DNA of 25,991 bases from a virus: positions 1 to 25,991 of the IMG/VR virus record IMGVR_UViG_3300002231_000119, one strand, 5' to 3'. Both the position numbers and the translations under genes were made by a program. The notes under the pieces were generated by a model that saw nothing but the letters and a program-made list of their open reading frames with translations, made no database searches and was not told the DNA's origin. How positions within the stretch are numbered: position 1 is the first letter of the stretch; the number at the start of each line of letters is the position of its first letter. Shown here piece by piece: positions 14,500 to 23,096 of the stretch.

Positions 14500-14784
14500 A
14501 TGGGTTTAGATAGTACTAGTCAAGTTGCACAAGTTCTTGGTAATTTAATCAAAGAACAACGTAGTTCTTCAGAAGCTATTCCTGATGAAGTTAGTAGTGA
14601 GTTCTTACTAGCTCCTTTTGAACAAGTAAAAGTTACTGTAGAAGTTACTGGAACAAAGAACACTTATGCTAATGACTCTTTTATTCTAGACCATCCCATA
14701 CAGGGAGAACTAGATAGTAGTACTTATAAACTTGATGGTGGTTATGACGGGAGCCCAACTATCATATTCACTTATAACTCATAA
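14500..14784 (+). CDS. Small virion-associated protein, unknown family
   Basis: A 94-residue protein with an N-terminal helix (STSQVAQVLGNLIKEQRSSS) and a beta-rich C-terminal half (QVKVTVEVTGTKNTYANDSF, SPTIIFTYNS). Three bases separate it from the previous gene. It was probably built to sit between the hub and the fibre; nothing identifies a family. Confidence 0.55.
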   Translation: MGLDSTSQVAQVLGNLIKEQRSSSEAIPDEVSSEFLLAPFEQVKVTVEVTGTKNTYANDSFILDHPIQGELDSSTYKLDGGYDGSPTIIFTYNS

Positions 14785-14785
14785 A

Positions 14786-14805
14786 CAATATAATATAAAG
14801 GTATA
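14786..14805 (+). promoter_or_regulatory. Third copy of the intergenic element (CAATATAATATAAAGGTATA)
   Basis: These 20 bases are identical to 8548-8567 and lie five bases before ATG 14810, the same distance as at 8572. The TTTATAAAGG part of the other copies is missing. The element probably acts as a ribosome-binding leader (AAGGT) and may hold a TATA-like sequence (TATAATATAAAG). Confidence 0.4.
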
Positions 14806-14809
14806 AAAA

Positions 14810-15166
14810 ATGACAGCAGGAAAATACAACATTACAATCGAACAAGGCAGTACATGGAATTGTAAACAAACATTCTATACTGATAGTACACAAACAACTC
14901 CTATAGACTTTACTGGTTATAGTTGGAGAATGCAGATTAGAGTATCTACGTTTAGTGAAGACTTTATAATAGAACTTACTAGTGATAATGGTCGTATAGA
15001 TATTAGTAATCAGGCTAATGGTGAAATTACTCTTAAGTTAACTGCTGCAGAAACTGCTGCTCTTGACTTTTATACTGCTGTTTATGACCTTGAGAGTGTA
15101 TTACTAGATACTGTTGACCGTAAGTTATACGGTTCTGTATCGTTATCTAGAGAGGCTACAAAATGA
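14810..15166 (+). CDS. Baseplate-type beta protein (BppU N-terminal-like)
   Basis: A 118-residue protein with the pattern common to a widespread viral baseplate domain: YNITIEQGSTWNCKQTFYTD, then PIDFTGYSWRMQIR, IIELTSDNGRID, ANGEITLKLTAAETAALDFY and TAVYDLESVLLD ending in KLYGSVSLSREATK. In other viruses such domains anchor receptor-binding fibres to the tail tip. The gene overlaps the fibre gene (ATGA at 15163), consistent with co-assembly. Confidence 0.7.
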   Translation: MTAGKYNITIEQGSTWNCKQTFYTDSTQTTPIDFTGYSWRMQIRVSTFSEDFIIELTSDNGRIDISNQANGEITLKLTAAETAALDFYTAVYDLESVLLDTVDRKLYGSVSLSREATK

Positions 15167-16371
15167 GTATTACTGTTGTTATTGAAGAAACTAGTGGTAA
15201 TGATATTTCTATAGTTGAAGATACTACTACTGTTGTTATTAATGAGGATTATCCCTCTATTAGTTTTAATGAGCTTATTGATGTTGATATATCATCCCCT
15301 GTTGATACACAGTCTATTCGTTATAATGCTTCTTCTGGTAAGTGGGAGAATTCAAATTCTGGTACTGGTGATATGACAAAGGTTGTTTATGACCCTACTG
15401 GTGTTAATGGTGATGCTTTTGACATGGATAACATGGTTGAAGGTTCTAATAATCTTATATTATCCTCTGCTGAAAGGGCTTCTATAGCTTCTGCTTTACA
15501 GGTTGAGACAGACCCAGTGTTTACTGCTAGTCAAGCTTTTAATATTACTTCTTCGGATATTACTAATCTTAGTAACTTATCTGGTGTTAATACTGGTGAC
15601 CAGTCATCAAGTGATTTTACTCATAATAGTTTGTTAGGACTTAACGCTGGTACTGACTATGAGCATTTAACACAAGCAGAAAAGGATAATGCTAACGCTG
15701 GTTATGTTCATTCATTGGTTACTACTGGTAATCCTCACATGGTATCTTTAGAACAAGCTAGAGCAATTCTTAATCAACTTAATGGTGATATAGATTTTAA
15801 TAATAATAATGTTGTTGACGTTCAAAACATTGGTTTTAAAAATGGTTCAAACATATCTTGGAATACTGATTTCCACACTCTTAATGTACCTACTGGCTTA
15901 GGACCTAGTAATCAAGTTGGTCAAGAAGAATATATTGTATTCTATAATGATACTGGGGCATCCATTCCTAATGGCACTACATTACGTCCTGTATCTTCTA
16001 CGCTTGTTGGTACTGAACTAATACCTACTTTTGAACTTGCTAAAGCTAATTATCATGATACTGTGGAGGGTACTATAGTTATTTCTACAATGGTAGTTCC
16101 TAATGGTACGGTTGGTATTGCTACAAGATTCGGTAGAGTATCTGATATTGATACTAGCATGTATAGTGTTGGAGATGATTTGTATGTTTCTGCTACTACT
16201 GCTGGTGAAATAACTAATGTAAGACCTGAATTTCCTGATTATGAAATAAAAATAGGTGGTGTTATTAAATCTGATGTTTTAGGACAAATTGCTGTATCTG
16301 TAACCACTGCTGTAAATAACACTTTTTATAATGCTTGGGATGGTGGTTTTAGAGAGACTATAGATTTTTAA
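15163..16371 (+). CDS. Tail fibre, N-terminal part (ends at a putative +1 frameshift site)
   Basis: A 402-residue product. Residues 1-70 are a virion-attachment segment (NEDYPSISFNELIDVDISSP), then GDMTKVVYDPTGVNGDAFDMDN and ALQVETDPVFTASQAF, typical of long viral fibre proteins. It includes HSLVTTGNPHMVSLEQARA and, from about residue 265, a beta-domain (EEYIVFYNDTGASIPNGTTL to GGVIKSDVLGQIAVSVTTAV). The final NAWDGGFRETIDF stops abruptly at TAA 16369-16371 in mid-domain; the expected continuation (KVSSDGTTVTGSLANISS) is found in the +1 frame. The whole fibre would be about 1,824 residues if shifted. Confidence 0.8.
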   Translation: MSITVVIEETSGNDISIVEDTTTVVINEDYPSISFNELIDVDISSPVDTQSIRYNASSGKWENSNSGTGDMTKVVYDPTGVNGDAFDMDNMVEGSNNLILSSAERASIASALQVETDPVFTASQAFNITSSDITNLSNLSGVNTGDQSSSDFTHNSLLGLNAGTDYEHLTQAEKDNANAGYVHSLVTTGNPHMVSLEQARAILNQLNGDIDFNNNNVVDVQNIGFKNGSNISWNTDFHTLNVPTGLGPSNQVGQEEYIVFYNDTGASIPNGTTLRPVSSTLVGTELIPTFELAKANYHDTVEGTIVISTMVVPNGTVGIATRFGRVSDIDTSMYSVGDDLYVSATTAGEITNVRPEFPDYEIKIGGVIKSDVLGQIAVSVTTAVNNTFYNAWDGGFRETIDF

Positions 16372-16372
16372 A
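16363..16372 (+). other. Candidate +1 frameshift site, GAT-TTT-TAA-A
   Basis: The fibre frame reads GAT TTT TAA. Five T in a row let the Phe tRNA on TTT slip one base forward to another TTT, after which AAA GTT TCT AGT continues the domain in the +1 frame for 1,422 more codons to 20638. A stop codon after a slippery codon is the set-up used in bacterial prfB. The alternative is a one-base insertion by mutation or sequence error. Confidence 0.55.
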
Positions 16373-16438
16373 GTTTCTAGTGACGGTACTACTGTTACTG
16401 GTTCTTTAGCAAACATAAGTTCAGCTAGAGATTTAACA

Positions 16439-19400
16439 ATGATTTTTAGTGATGGTAATACAATGTTAGATTGTACTCCTGCTTGTACTATAACATTGAC
16501 TGCTGGTTCATCAACCATACCACAAACTAATTATGTTTATATACCAATGTCTACTAAAGTCTTAACAGTTAGTACTAGTGATTGGCCTCAAGAAACGGAA
16601 CATATAAAGGTTGCTCAAGTTGCATTATTTGATGCTGGTAGAACACAATTAGAAGGTGCTATTCGTAACCAAAATTGGAATGACCATATTAAGTATGAAA
16701 ATGATAATGGTCATTTATTACATATTACTGAGCGTTTAAGACAAGAAAATTCTAAATGGGATAGTGGTTGTGAAGGTTCTGTGACAATTAGCGCTGGTGG
16801 TATTAATTCTTTCGTAGAAACAACATCAGGTATTGTTTATCAATTACATAGGCAGAACTTTCCTGTTTTTAGTATGGTTCCTTATACTATTGATGCTGTT
16901 AATACTACTAATAAGACTTTTACTATTAGTGATGATGGTGACTTGACAGGAACTTTTCCTGATGGTCGTTTTATTAATATTAATAGTTCCACTGGTAATG
17001 ATGGTTTATATACTATTGTTAGTACTTCTTACTCAGCTCCCGATTTTATAATTACAGTTAGTGAATCAATATCTAGTGCTGTTGCTGATGGTGTAATAGC
17101 TGATGATATTCATGTTGTGAATGATTTTACTACACCAAGTATTAGTGTTCAAAGCTTGACTGATATTAGTACTGATGCTTCTGGTAATTCCCTTAATAAC
17201 ACTAGTCATAGTATTGTTGTATGGGGTATAATGAATAAGAGTGGCCAACCTTCTCATTTAATGGCTAATATGCCTGTTAATACTTATAATAAGAATTTCC
17301 CAGATAGTGCTGTTCAAGATGCTAGTAATTATAGTGTTTATACTATACCAAAGGTTTATCAAGGCGTTGGTTTCTTAATTGCAAGATTTACTTTTGTTAA
17401 TAGTGGTGGAACAGTATCATTATATGACACTGAGGATTTACGTGGTAAGATACCTAATACTACAGCTGGTGGTGGTGCTGGTGGTAGTGGAGTTACAACA
17501 TTCTTAGGACTTACTGATACTCCAAGTGCTTATACTGGACAATCACTAAATATTCCTAGAGTTAATGTTGGAGAGACTGGTATTGAATTTACTGATTTAG
17601 ACGTTGCTATTAGCACTAATAGTGATGTTTCTGCTAATACTGTTCATCGTTCTAGTGATGGTACAGACCATAGTTTTATTAATCAATCCATTACTACTTC
17701 TTCTACTCCTACGTTTAGTAATGTTATAAGTAGTAATAATGCTACTTCTAATAATCATCTTGTTCGTCTTGACCAAATGAATAATGCTATACAAGGTGTT
17801 ACTTGGCAAACAGCAGTTATTAATCAAATAGATTTTACTACTTCTGAACCTGTTTCTCCCACAACTGGTGATAGATATATTAATACTGTTACAGGAACAA
17901 GTAGTGGTACTAGTCAAAGCGTTACTGCAACATATATTTATGAGTGGAGTGGTAGTTCTTGGGATGAAACAATAGCTACTGAAGGTATGGCTGTCTGGGA
18001 TAAGAACGCTGATACTAATTATACTTTTAATGGTACTTTATGGGTTGAGTTTGGTAGTACTGTTAGTCATAATAATACTAGTGGTTTACAAGGTGGAACT
18101 AATAATGAATATTATCATTTGAATGCTAATGATTATAATGGTCGTTGGCAAAGTGATGGTACTAATGTTTATAATACTTTTGGTAACGTTGGTATCGGAA
18201 CGACAATTCCTAGTGCTAAATTAGATGTAAACTCAGGAAATATCCTTATTGATAATGAATATAAATATCAAATGAGTGGTTCTAGTTGGGAAATTGGAAG
18301 AGAGTCTAATCCAACAGGAGCTAATATTGTTACTAGTGGTGCTATGGTGTTTGATGTTTGGAGTGCCTCAAATCAAGGTCTTATAGTCCGTAATAGTAAT
18401 AACCTGTCTTTATTCGAAATGAGTGGTGATGGTAGTAAAACAATACTTGGTCCACAAGGTAATGTTGGTATAGGAACAACAAGTCCTAATGCTAAGTTAG
18501 ATGTGAATGGAAACATACAATTAAGTAATAGTGGGAATATTTTAAATGAAGCAGGTACTTCACTAATAAAAACGGCAGGTGGAGCCTCTTATTATTATTC
18601 AGAATCAATAAGAGCAATAGTAGATAATAATGATGATTTAGGTCATCCTAGTTATAGGTGGCATGACATATACTTAGGTGGACAAGTTTTTAGCGACGGA
18701 ACAGCTGATAATTATTTTATGGGTAACGTTGGTATAGGAACTTCTAGTCCACAAAGAAATTTTCATGTTAGTAAAGCTAGTAGTGGAGCATCCATAACAG
18801 ACTCTAACGTTGTTGCTATTTTTGAAAATAGTGCTTGGGTTGGTGTTGATTTACTAGGTACTTCTGGTGGTTTTATTAATTTTGGTGATGTTGCTGATGA
18901 GAATGCTGGTGTTATAACTTATCGTCATACTGAGAATCGTATGGATTTTGGTGTTAATGGTGGTTCTTTTGATATGACTCTTACTTCTACTGGTTTAGGG
19001 TTGGGGACAGTTACTCCTTCTAGTAAGTTAGAAGTACAGGATGGTACTATTACTATAGACCAGAATACTGATAATATAGGATTAAATATTGATACAGAAG
19101 CTACTACTCAACCAGCAATTTATGCTAACATCGGTGCTGGAGCACAAATAGTTAGTCTTGGAGATGCAGATAGTAGTGACGGTAGTAATTATTTTTATAG
19201 AAACTTGGCTTCTGGAAGTACTAATGGTGCTGTGGTTCATATTAAAGATAATAGTGCTTCTGATGACCAAAGTGCTTTATTAGTTACTCAATCAGGAAGT
19301 GGTGCTGGTATATCAATAACTAATAATGGTGTTGGAGATTTAATAAGTGCTACCGGAAACGTTACTAACCAAGCACGAATAATCATTAACGAAACAGGAG

Positions 19401-20638
19401 ATACTTTATCAACACACTACGCTGGTTTAGAGTTTCAAACAGGAGGCGTTTTTAGTGGTGGACTATTCAAAGATGGTTTAAATAACAATTTTCATTTATG
19501 GATTGATGGTACTAGACGTTTCGAGTTCACTAATACTGGAGATTTAACAATGCTTTCTGGTATTGGACAATTATTACTCCCTCAGAATAATGATGCTACA
19601 ACCCCTACATTGGCTTTTGGAGATGGAGATAGTGGGTTCTATGAAGCCGTTGATGACACAATAAGATTATCCTTAGCAGGGATAGAAAGAATAACCTTTG
19701 ATGATACTGGGTTTTATTTTATTGGTGCAGAAAGAGCAAAATTAAAAAATGTTAATCCATCTTCTATAGTGTCAACTTTAATTCCACGAAGAAGTGATGA
19801 TAACACTGGGATTGGTAGTGCTGGTACGGGACAACTAAGTTTAATAGCTGGTGGTACAGAAGGAATTAGAATAACAACTACAGGTGCTAATTTTAATAGC
19901 GCAGGTGTTAATATTTTTAATTATAATGCTGCTGGAATATATGCTAGTAGTAATAGTGGTTTTCAAATATCAGATAATATACCTACAAGTACAGCCCCTA
20001 ATTATATTATCAATCGTGCAGACTCTAACACTGGTATAGGATGGGCTGGTGCTGACCAACTAAGCCTTATAGCTGGCGGTACAGAAATAGTACGTGCAAC
20101 AACAACAGGATTAACAATAGGAGCTTATACACTACCACTAACTGATGGTACATCATCACAAGTACTAAGTACTAATGGTAGTGGCGTAGTATCATGGTCT
20201 ACACCAAGTGCTGGTGGTAGTGGTGCAGCAGCTACTTTTGAGAGGACTTACTCTGGTTCAGTATCTACTGGTCGTTTAATACCAATATCTATTCCCGATG
20301 CTTTGGCTGGTAAGGATATTAAAGAAGTTCGTTTAAGTCTATTAGGACTTCCTACAGGGCAATCATTGAAGGTTGATGTTCGTAAGAGTGGTACATTATC
20401 TACTGATAGTATTTTTACTAGTGATGTTGAAATTAGTGTTGGTACTGCACAATCTGCTACTAATGGTGTTTATACTGTTGGTTGTGATATCACAGGTTCT
20501 ACGGTTGGTACTGCTGGTACTACTATTGATAGTGCTCGTGATACTTTATCTGCTGATGATATATTATGGGTTTATATTACACAAGTTGGGTCTACAATAT
20601 CTGGTAGTGACCTTGTTGTTAGTATTTCGGTGGCTTAA
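16439..20638 (+). CDS. Tail fibre, C-terminal main part with GIGT repeats
   Basis: From the first internal ATG this frame has 1,399 residues, but it is open upstream to at least 16370 and begins in the middle of a domain, so it is probably read as the continuation of the 15163 product. After a beta-domain and a QNWNDHIKYENDNGHLLHIT segment comes FLGLTDTPSAYTGQSLNIPR, the common fibre motif. Four shaft repeats of the type GNVGIGTTSPNAKLDVNG begin near 18182, 18458, 18722 and 18992, and two GIGSAGTGQLSLIAGGTE repeats near 19810 and 20040. The C-terminal 130 residues (TFERTYSGSVSTGRLIPISI to SDLVVSISVA) form a likely beta-sandwich receptor-binding head. No C-terminal chaperone peptidase (S74) is visible. 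Confidence 0.82.
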   Translation: MIFSDGNTMLDCTPACTITLTAGSSTIPQTNYVYIPMSTKVLTVSTSDWPQETEHIKVAQVALFDAGRTQLEGAIRNQNWNDHIKYENDNGHLLHITERLRQENSKWDSGCEGSVTISAGGINSFVETTSGIVYQLHRQNFPVFSMVPYTIDAVNTTNKTFTISDDGDLTGTFPDGRFININSSTGNDGLYTIVSTSYSAPDFIITVSESISSAVADGVIADDIHVVNDFTTPSISVQSLTDISTDASGNSLNNTSHSIVVWGIMNKSGQPSHLMANMPVNTYNKNFPDSAVQDASNYSVYTIPKVYQGVGFLIARFTFVNSGGTVSLYDTEDLRGKIPNTTAGGGAGGSGVTTFLGLTDTPSAYTGQSLNIPRVNVGETGIEFTDLDVAISTNSDVSANTVHRSSDGTDHSFINQSITTSSTPTFSNVISSNNATSNNHLVRLDQMNNAIQGVTWQTAVINQIDFTTSEPVSPTTGDRYINTVTGTSSGTSQSVTATYIYEWSGSSWDETIATEGMAVWDKNADTNYTFNGTLWVEFGSTVSHNNTSGLQGGTNNEYYHLNANDYNGRWQSDGTNVYNTFGNVGIGTTIPSAKLDVNSGNILIDNEYKYQMSGSSWEIGRESNPTGANIVTSGAMVFDVWSASNQGLIVRNSNNLSLFEMSGDGSKTILGPQGNVGIGTTSPNAKLDVNGNIQLSNSGNILNEAGTSLIKTAGGASYYYSESIRAIVDNNDDLGHPSYRWHDIYLGGQVFSDGTADNYFMGNVGIGTSSPQRNFHVSKASSGASITDSNVVAIFENSAWVGVDLLGTSGGFINFGDVADENAGVITYRHTENRMDFGVNGGSFDMTLTSTGLGLGTVTPSSKLEVQDGTITIDQNTDNIGLNIDTEATTQPAIYANIGAGAQIVSLGDADSSDGSNYFYRNLASGSTNGAVVHIKDNSASDDQSALLVTQSGSGAGISITNNGVGDLISATGNVTNQARIIINETGDTLSTHYAGLEFQTGGVFSGGLFKDGLNNNFHLWIDGTRRFEFTNTGDLTMLSGIGQLLLPQNNDATTPTLAFGDGDSGFYEAVDDTIRLSLAGIERITFDDTGFYFIGAERAKLKNVNPSSIVSTLIPRRSDDNTGIGSAGTGQLSLIAGGTEGIRITTTGANFNSAGVNIFNYNAAGIYASSNSGFQISDNIPTSTAPNYIINRADSNTGIGWAGADQLSLIAGGTEIVRATTTGLTIGAYTLPLTDGTSSQVLSTNGSGVVSWSTPSAGGSGAAATFERTYSGSVSTGRLIPISIPDALAGKDIKEVRLSLLGLPTGQSLKVDVRKSGTLSTDSIFTSDVEISVGTAQSATNGVYTVGCDITGSTVGTAGTTIDSARDTLSADDILWVYITQVGSTISGSDLVVSISVA

Positions 20639-20643
20639 ATAAA

Positions 20644-21978
20644 ATGAGTAAAGATTTATCAGAGGGTCTTGTTTTAGACCTTAATATGGAGACTTTAGAA
20701 GATTATAGTGGTAACTCTAATGATGGTGTTGCTACTGGTACTTCTTTAACCACTGATAAGAATGGTCGATTGAACCAAGCCCGTAGTTTTAATGGTAGTA
20801 GTGATATAATTACTTGTCCTAACATGTTAGATAGTCTTTCTGCAGTATCTGAATTTAGTATAAGAATAAGGTTTAAACCAAGTAGCTTGTCAGGAGGTGA
20901 AGTTGTTTGGAGTAGGGGTTCTAATAATAATTTTTATTTATATTTTTTTAGTACTGGACAAATAAGATTTTTTTGTTTTGATTCATCAACAGGTATTGAT
21001 AGTACGGGGAATCATGTAATTACTACTGATTATCAGACTATTACTGTTGTTAAAGATGGTGCAACATCTGGAAAAATTTATTATAATGGTATTGAAGTAT
21101 CCAGTTCTGGAAATACAGGTTCACTTCCTTCTTTTAGTAGTGAGGATTTTGTTATTGGAAGTTATTTTGATAGTAATTTTGATTTTACGGGAGATGTAGA
21201 CAGTTCTGTAAGAGTTTGGAATCGTGCTCTTTCTGCTGATGAAGCCTATCAAGACTTCGCTGAAATAAGTCATAATTATGCTGGTTTATTCGATGGTCTT
21301 GTTGCTGGTTATGACTTTAAGAATAATGCTAAAGACTTTAGTGGTAATGGTAATGATGGTATAGTAACTGGAGTAGCTCCAACTACTGACTACTTAGGAA
21401 TTGTTAATAGTGCTTATAGTTTTAACGGTAGTAGTGATTATATACAATCTATTTCCTCAACATCATTTCCTACAAGTTTCACAGTATCTGTATGGGTTAA
21501 ACATTTAACATCTGATGTTTATGATACTATGATGGGTATTGATAAGGCTGAAGGTGGGGCCGCCGGATTATTATATTTACAAAAAGCATCCAATAATCAT
21601 TGGCGATGTACAGTAACAAATACAACAAATACACAGTTTTGGGCAGAATCAGATAGCACTTATACTGATACAAATTGGCATCATATAGTTGGTACTTATG
21701 ATGATTCTACAAAGAGTGTAAAACTATATGTTGATAGTGTTTTACAATCAACATCACCAACTCTTACTGGAACAAGAGCTACACCTAATGGTAATTTAGA
21801 GATAGGTGCTGGATGGTATAATAATGCCATCACAGATTTTTTTAATGGTTCAATATCTAATACTCAAATATGGAATCGTGTTTTAAGCGCTGATGAGGTT
21901 AAAACTTTTTATGACCTTACTAAGGTTGGTTATATATATCCTTTTCCTAAAGACAATTATGGTGGTGTTACACAATGA
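20644..21978 (+). CDS. Adhesin with two LamG/concanavalin-like domains
   Basis: A 444-residue protein made of two jelly-roll domains of the LamG-like family: residues about 5-205 (LVLDLNMETLEDYSGNSNDG, ARSFNGSSD, VRVWNRALSADEAYQD) and 212-430 (LVAGYDFKNNAKDFSGNGND, AYSFNGSSDYI, WHHIVGTYDDSTKSVKLYVD, IWNRVLSADEVK). Such domains bind glycans and often decorate virions. Lying right after the fibre, it probably takes part in host recognition. It starts five bases after the fibre stop. Its stop overlaps the 25-codon mini-gene at 21975. Confidence 0.85.
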   Translation: MSKDLSEGLVLDLNMETLEDYSGNSNDGVATGTSLTTDKNGRLNQARSFNGSSDIITCPNMLDSLSAVSEFSIRIRFKPSSLSGGEVVWSRGSNNNFYLYFFSTGQIRFFCFDSSTGIDSTGNHVITTDYQTITVVKDGATSGKIYYNGIEVSSSGNTGSLPSFSSEDFVIGSYFDSNFDFTGDVDSSVRVWNRALSADEAYQDFAEISHNYAGLFDGLVAGYDFKNNAKDFSGNGNDGIVTGVAPTTDYLGIVNSAYSFNGSSDYIQSISSTSFPTSFTVSVWVKHLTSDVYDTMMGIDKAEGGAAGLLYLQKASNNHWRCTVTNTTNTQFWAESDSTYTDTNWHHIVGTYDDSTKSVKLYVDSVLQSTSPTLTGTRATPNGNLEIGAGWYNNAITDFFNGSISNTQIWNRVLSADEVKTFYDLTKVGYIYPFPKDNYGGVTQ

Positions 21979-22052
21979 ACAGAGTGAATAATATGAACAT
22001 AGTGAATTATATGAACGATGTGAATACTATGAACGGTGGTGATTTATTATGA
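21975..22052 (+). CDS. 25-codon repetitive mini-gene linking two LamG genes
   Basis: ATG 21975 overlaps the preceding stop and TGA 22050-22052 overlaps the next ATG (22049). The frame is four copies of an 18-base unit starting ATGAAC (21975, 21993, 22011, 22029), encoding MNRVNN-MNIVNY-MNDVNT-MNGGDLL. Every unit gives a new in-frame ATG and most a GTG. It looks like a translational relay passing ribosomes from one gene to the next rather than a protein with its own job. The last unit also contains GGTGGTGAT, a strong ribosome site for ATG 22049. Confidence 0.5.
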   Translation: MNRVNNMNIVNYMNDVNTMNGGDLL

Positions 22053-22720
22053 GTAGTATATTAAGTCCTAAACAACCTAATACTGTGCTTTATCTCCCTT
22101 TTAATGAGGGTAGTGGAACTACAGCTTATGACTATAGTGATAATGCTAATAATGGTTCTATAACTGGTGCTTCTTATGTTAAGGTACAAGATGGTGATTA
22201 TGCCCTTGACTTTAATGGTAGTAGTGATTATATACTTGCTAACGGAGTATCAACAAGTCTTGGTGCTATACCAACTGAATTTACTGTAAGTATGAGGGTT
22301 AAACGTAATAGTAGAAGTGGTTATAAAACATTATGGTCTTTGGGTGATTCAACACCTTCTGGTGGTAGTGTTAATGCTGGTCAATTCATTGGTTTAGGAC
22401 ATTATAATACTGATAACTTATGGTATTGGGGTTATTATGACGAATTTGATACTGGTTTTACAATGCTCAATAATGTTTGGTATGATATAGTCTTTACTTT
22501 AGAAAATACTACTACAGCAAAGATTTATGTTAATGGTAATCAAGTCTGGACTGGCACTATTAAGAACAAACTTCCTGCATCAGACACTTTTGTTATTGGA
22601 AAAGAAATATCAACTTCTAGTTATTACTATGATGGACTATTTAGATTACCAACAGTATTCAGTAAAAAACTATCAGCAGAAGTTATTAAAAAACTTTATC
22701 AAGAAACTTATATTGAGTAA
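22049..22720 (+). CDS. Adhesin with one LamG-like domain
   Basis: A 223-residue single jelly-roll protein, paralogous to the domains of the preceding gene: VLYLPFNEGSGTTAYDYSDN, ALDFNGSSDYIL, FTVSMRVKRNSRSGYKTLWS, DIVFTLENTTTAKIYVNGNQ and FVIGKEISTSSYYYDGLFRL. The DNA GGTAGTAGTGATTATATAC is shared with the second domain of the neighbour (near 21427 and 22217), which points to duplication. GGTGGTGAT (22035-22043) serves its ATG. Likely role is glycan binding on the tail or head. Confidence 0.82.
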   Translation: MSSILSPKQPNTVLYLPFNEGSGTTAYDYSDNANNGSITGASYVKVQDGDYALDFNGSSDYILANGVSTSLGAIPTEFTVSMRVKRNSRSGYKTLWSLGDSTPSGGSVNAGQFIGLGHYNTDNLWYWGYYDEFDTGFTMLNNVWYDIVFTLENTTTAKIYVNGNQVWTGTIKNKLPASDTFVIGKEISTSSYYYDGLFRLPTVFSKKLSAEVIKKLYQETYIE

Positions 22721-22740
22721 TTACTCAATTCATATTGAAT
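22712..22740. repeat. 18-bp perfect palindrome over a stop codon plus adjacent hairpin
   Basis: ATTGAGTAA (22712-22720) is followed directly by its complement TTACTCAAT (22721-22729); the TAA stop of the LamG gene lies in the left arm. A second small hairpin, ATTCA-TAT-TGAAT, occupies 22728-22740. No T run follows, so this is less a terminator than a protein-binding or RNA-processing site. Confidence 0.5.
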
Positions 22741-22769
22741 AAAAATAATAATGAGGTTATAAAAATAAA

Positions 22770-23042
22770 ATGAACGCACAAGAAACATTTGACGATTTCC
22801 TTGCACAACAAGGAGTAATAGGATACACTCTAGGAGATATTACAGGCTCTGTAGATGGTGATATGACTAAATACACTGAACTAAAGATTGCTGTAGCTCA
22901 AGAGAATAATAAAATAAAGGCTTTCAACGAGCAAAAAGAAATTGCTTTCAATACTTTAGCTAAACAACATGATGATGAACGTATTGCTCTTGGTGTATTA
23001 TGGAGTGGTTATGAGAATAATAATTATACTATTCCACAATAA
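22770..23042 (+). CDS. 90-residue helical protein, unknown function
   Basis: A protein with an N-terminal segment (MNAQETFDDFLAQQGVIGYT) and a central helix (KIAVAQENNKIKAFNEQKEI), then an aromatic end. GAGGT upstream with an A-rich spacer gives a plausible start. It resembles in size the small proteins that assist fibre assembly, but no family is recognised. Confidence 0.6.
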   Translation: MNAQETFDDFLAQQGVIGYTLGDITGSVDGDMTKYTELKIAVAQENNKIKAFNEQKEIAFNTLAKQHDDERIALGVLWSGYENNNYTIPQ

Positions 23043-23096
23043 AAAAGAATAATTTTTCAATGTTTTAAATAATGATTATGAGGTAATGAATATAAA

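Noticed and set aside
15163-20638. Stop codon reassignment explaining the broken fibre
   Set aside because: TAA, TAG and TGA end many other well-supported genes here, and the continuation is in a different frame, so reading through TAA would not restore it.
20373-20642. Rightward 89-codon hydrophobic frame at the fibre end
   Set aside because: Lies inside the fibre reading frame and has the Leu/Val shadow composition.
21975-22046. CRISPR or simple non-coding tandem repeat
   Set aside because: Units are contiguous, 18 bases long, keep one reading frame and overlap both neighbouring genes, which fits a coupling mini-gene better.
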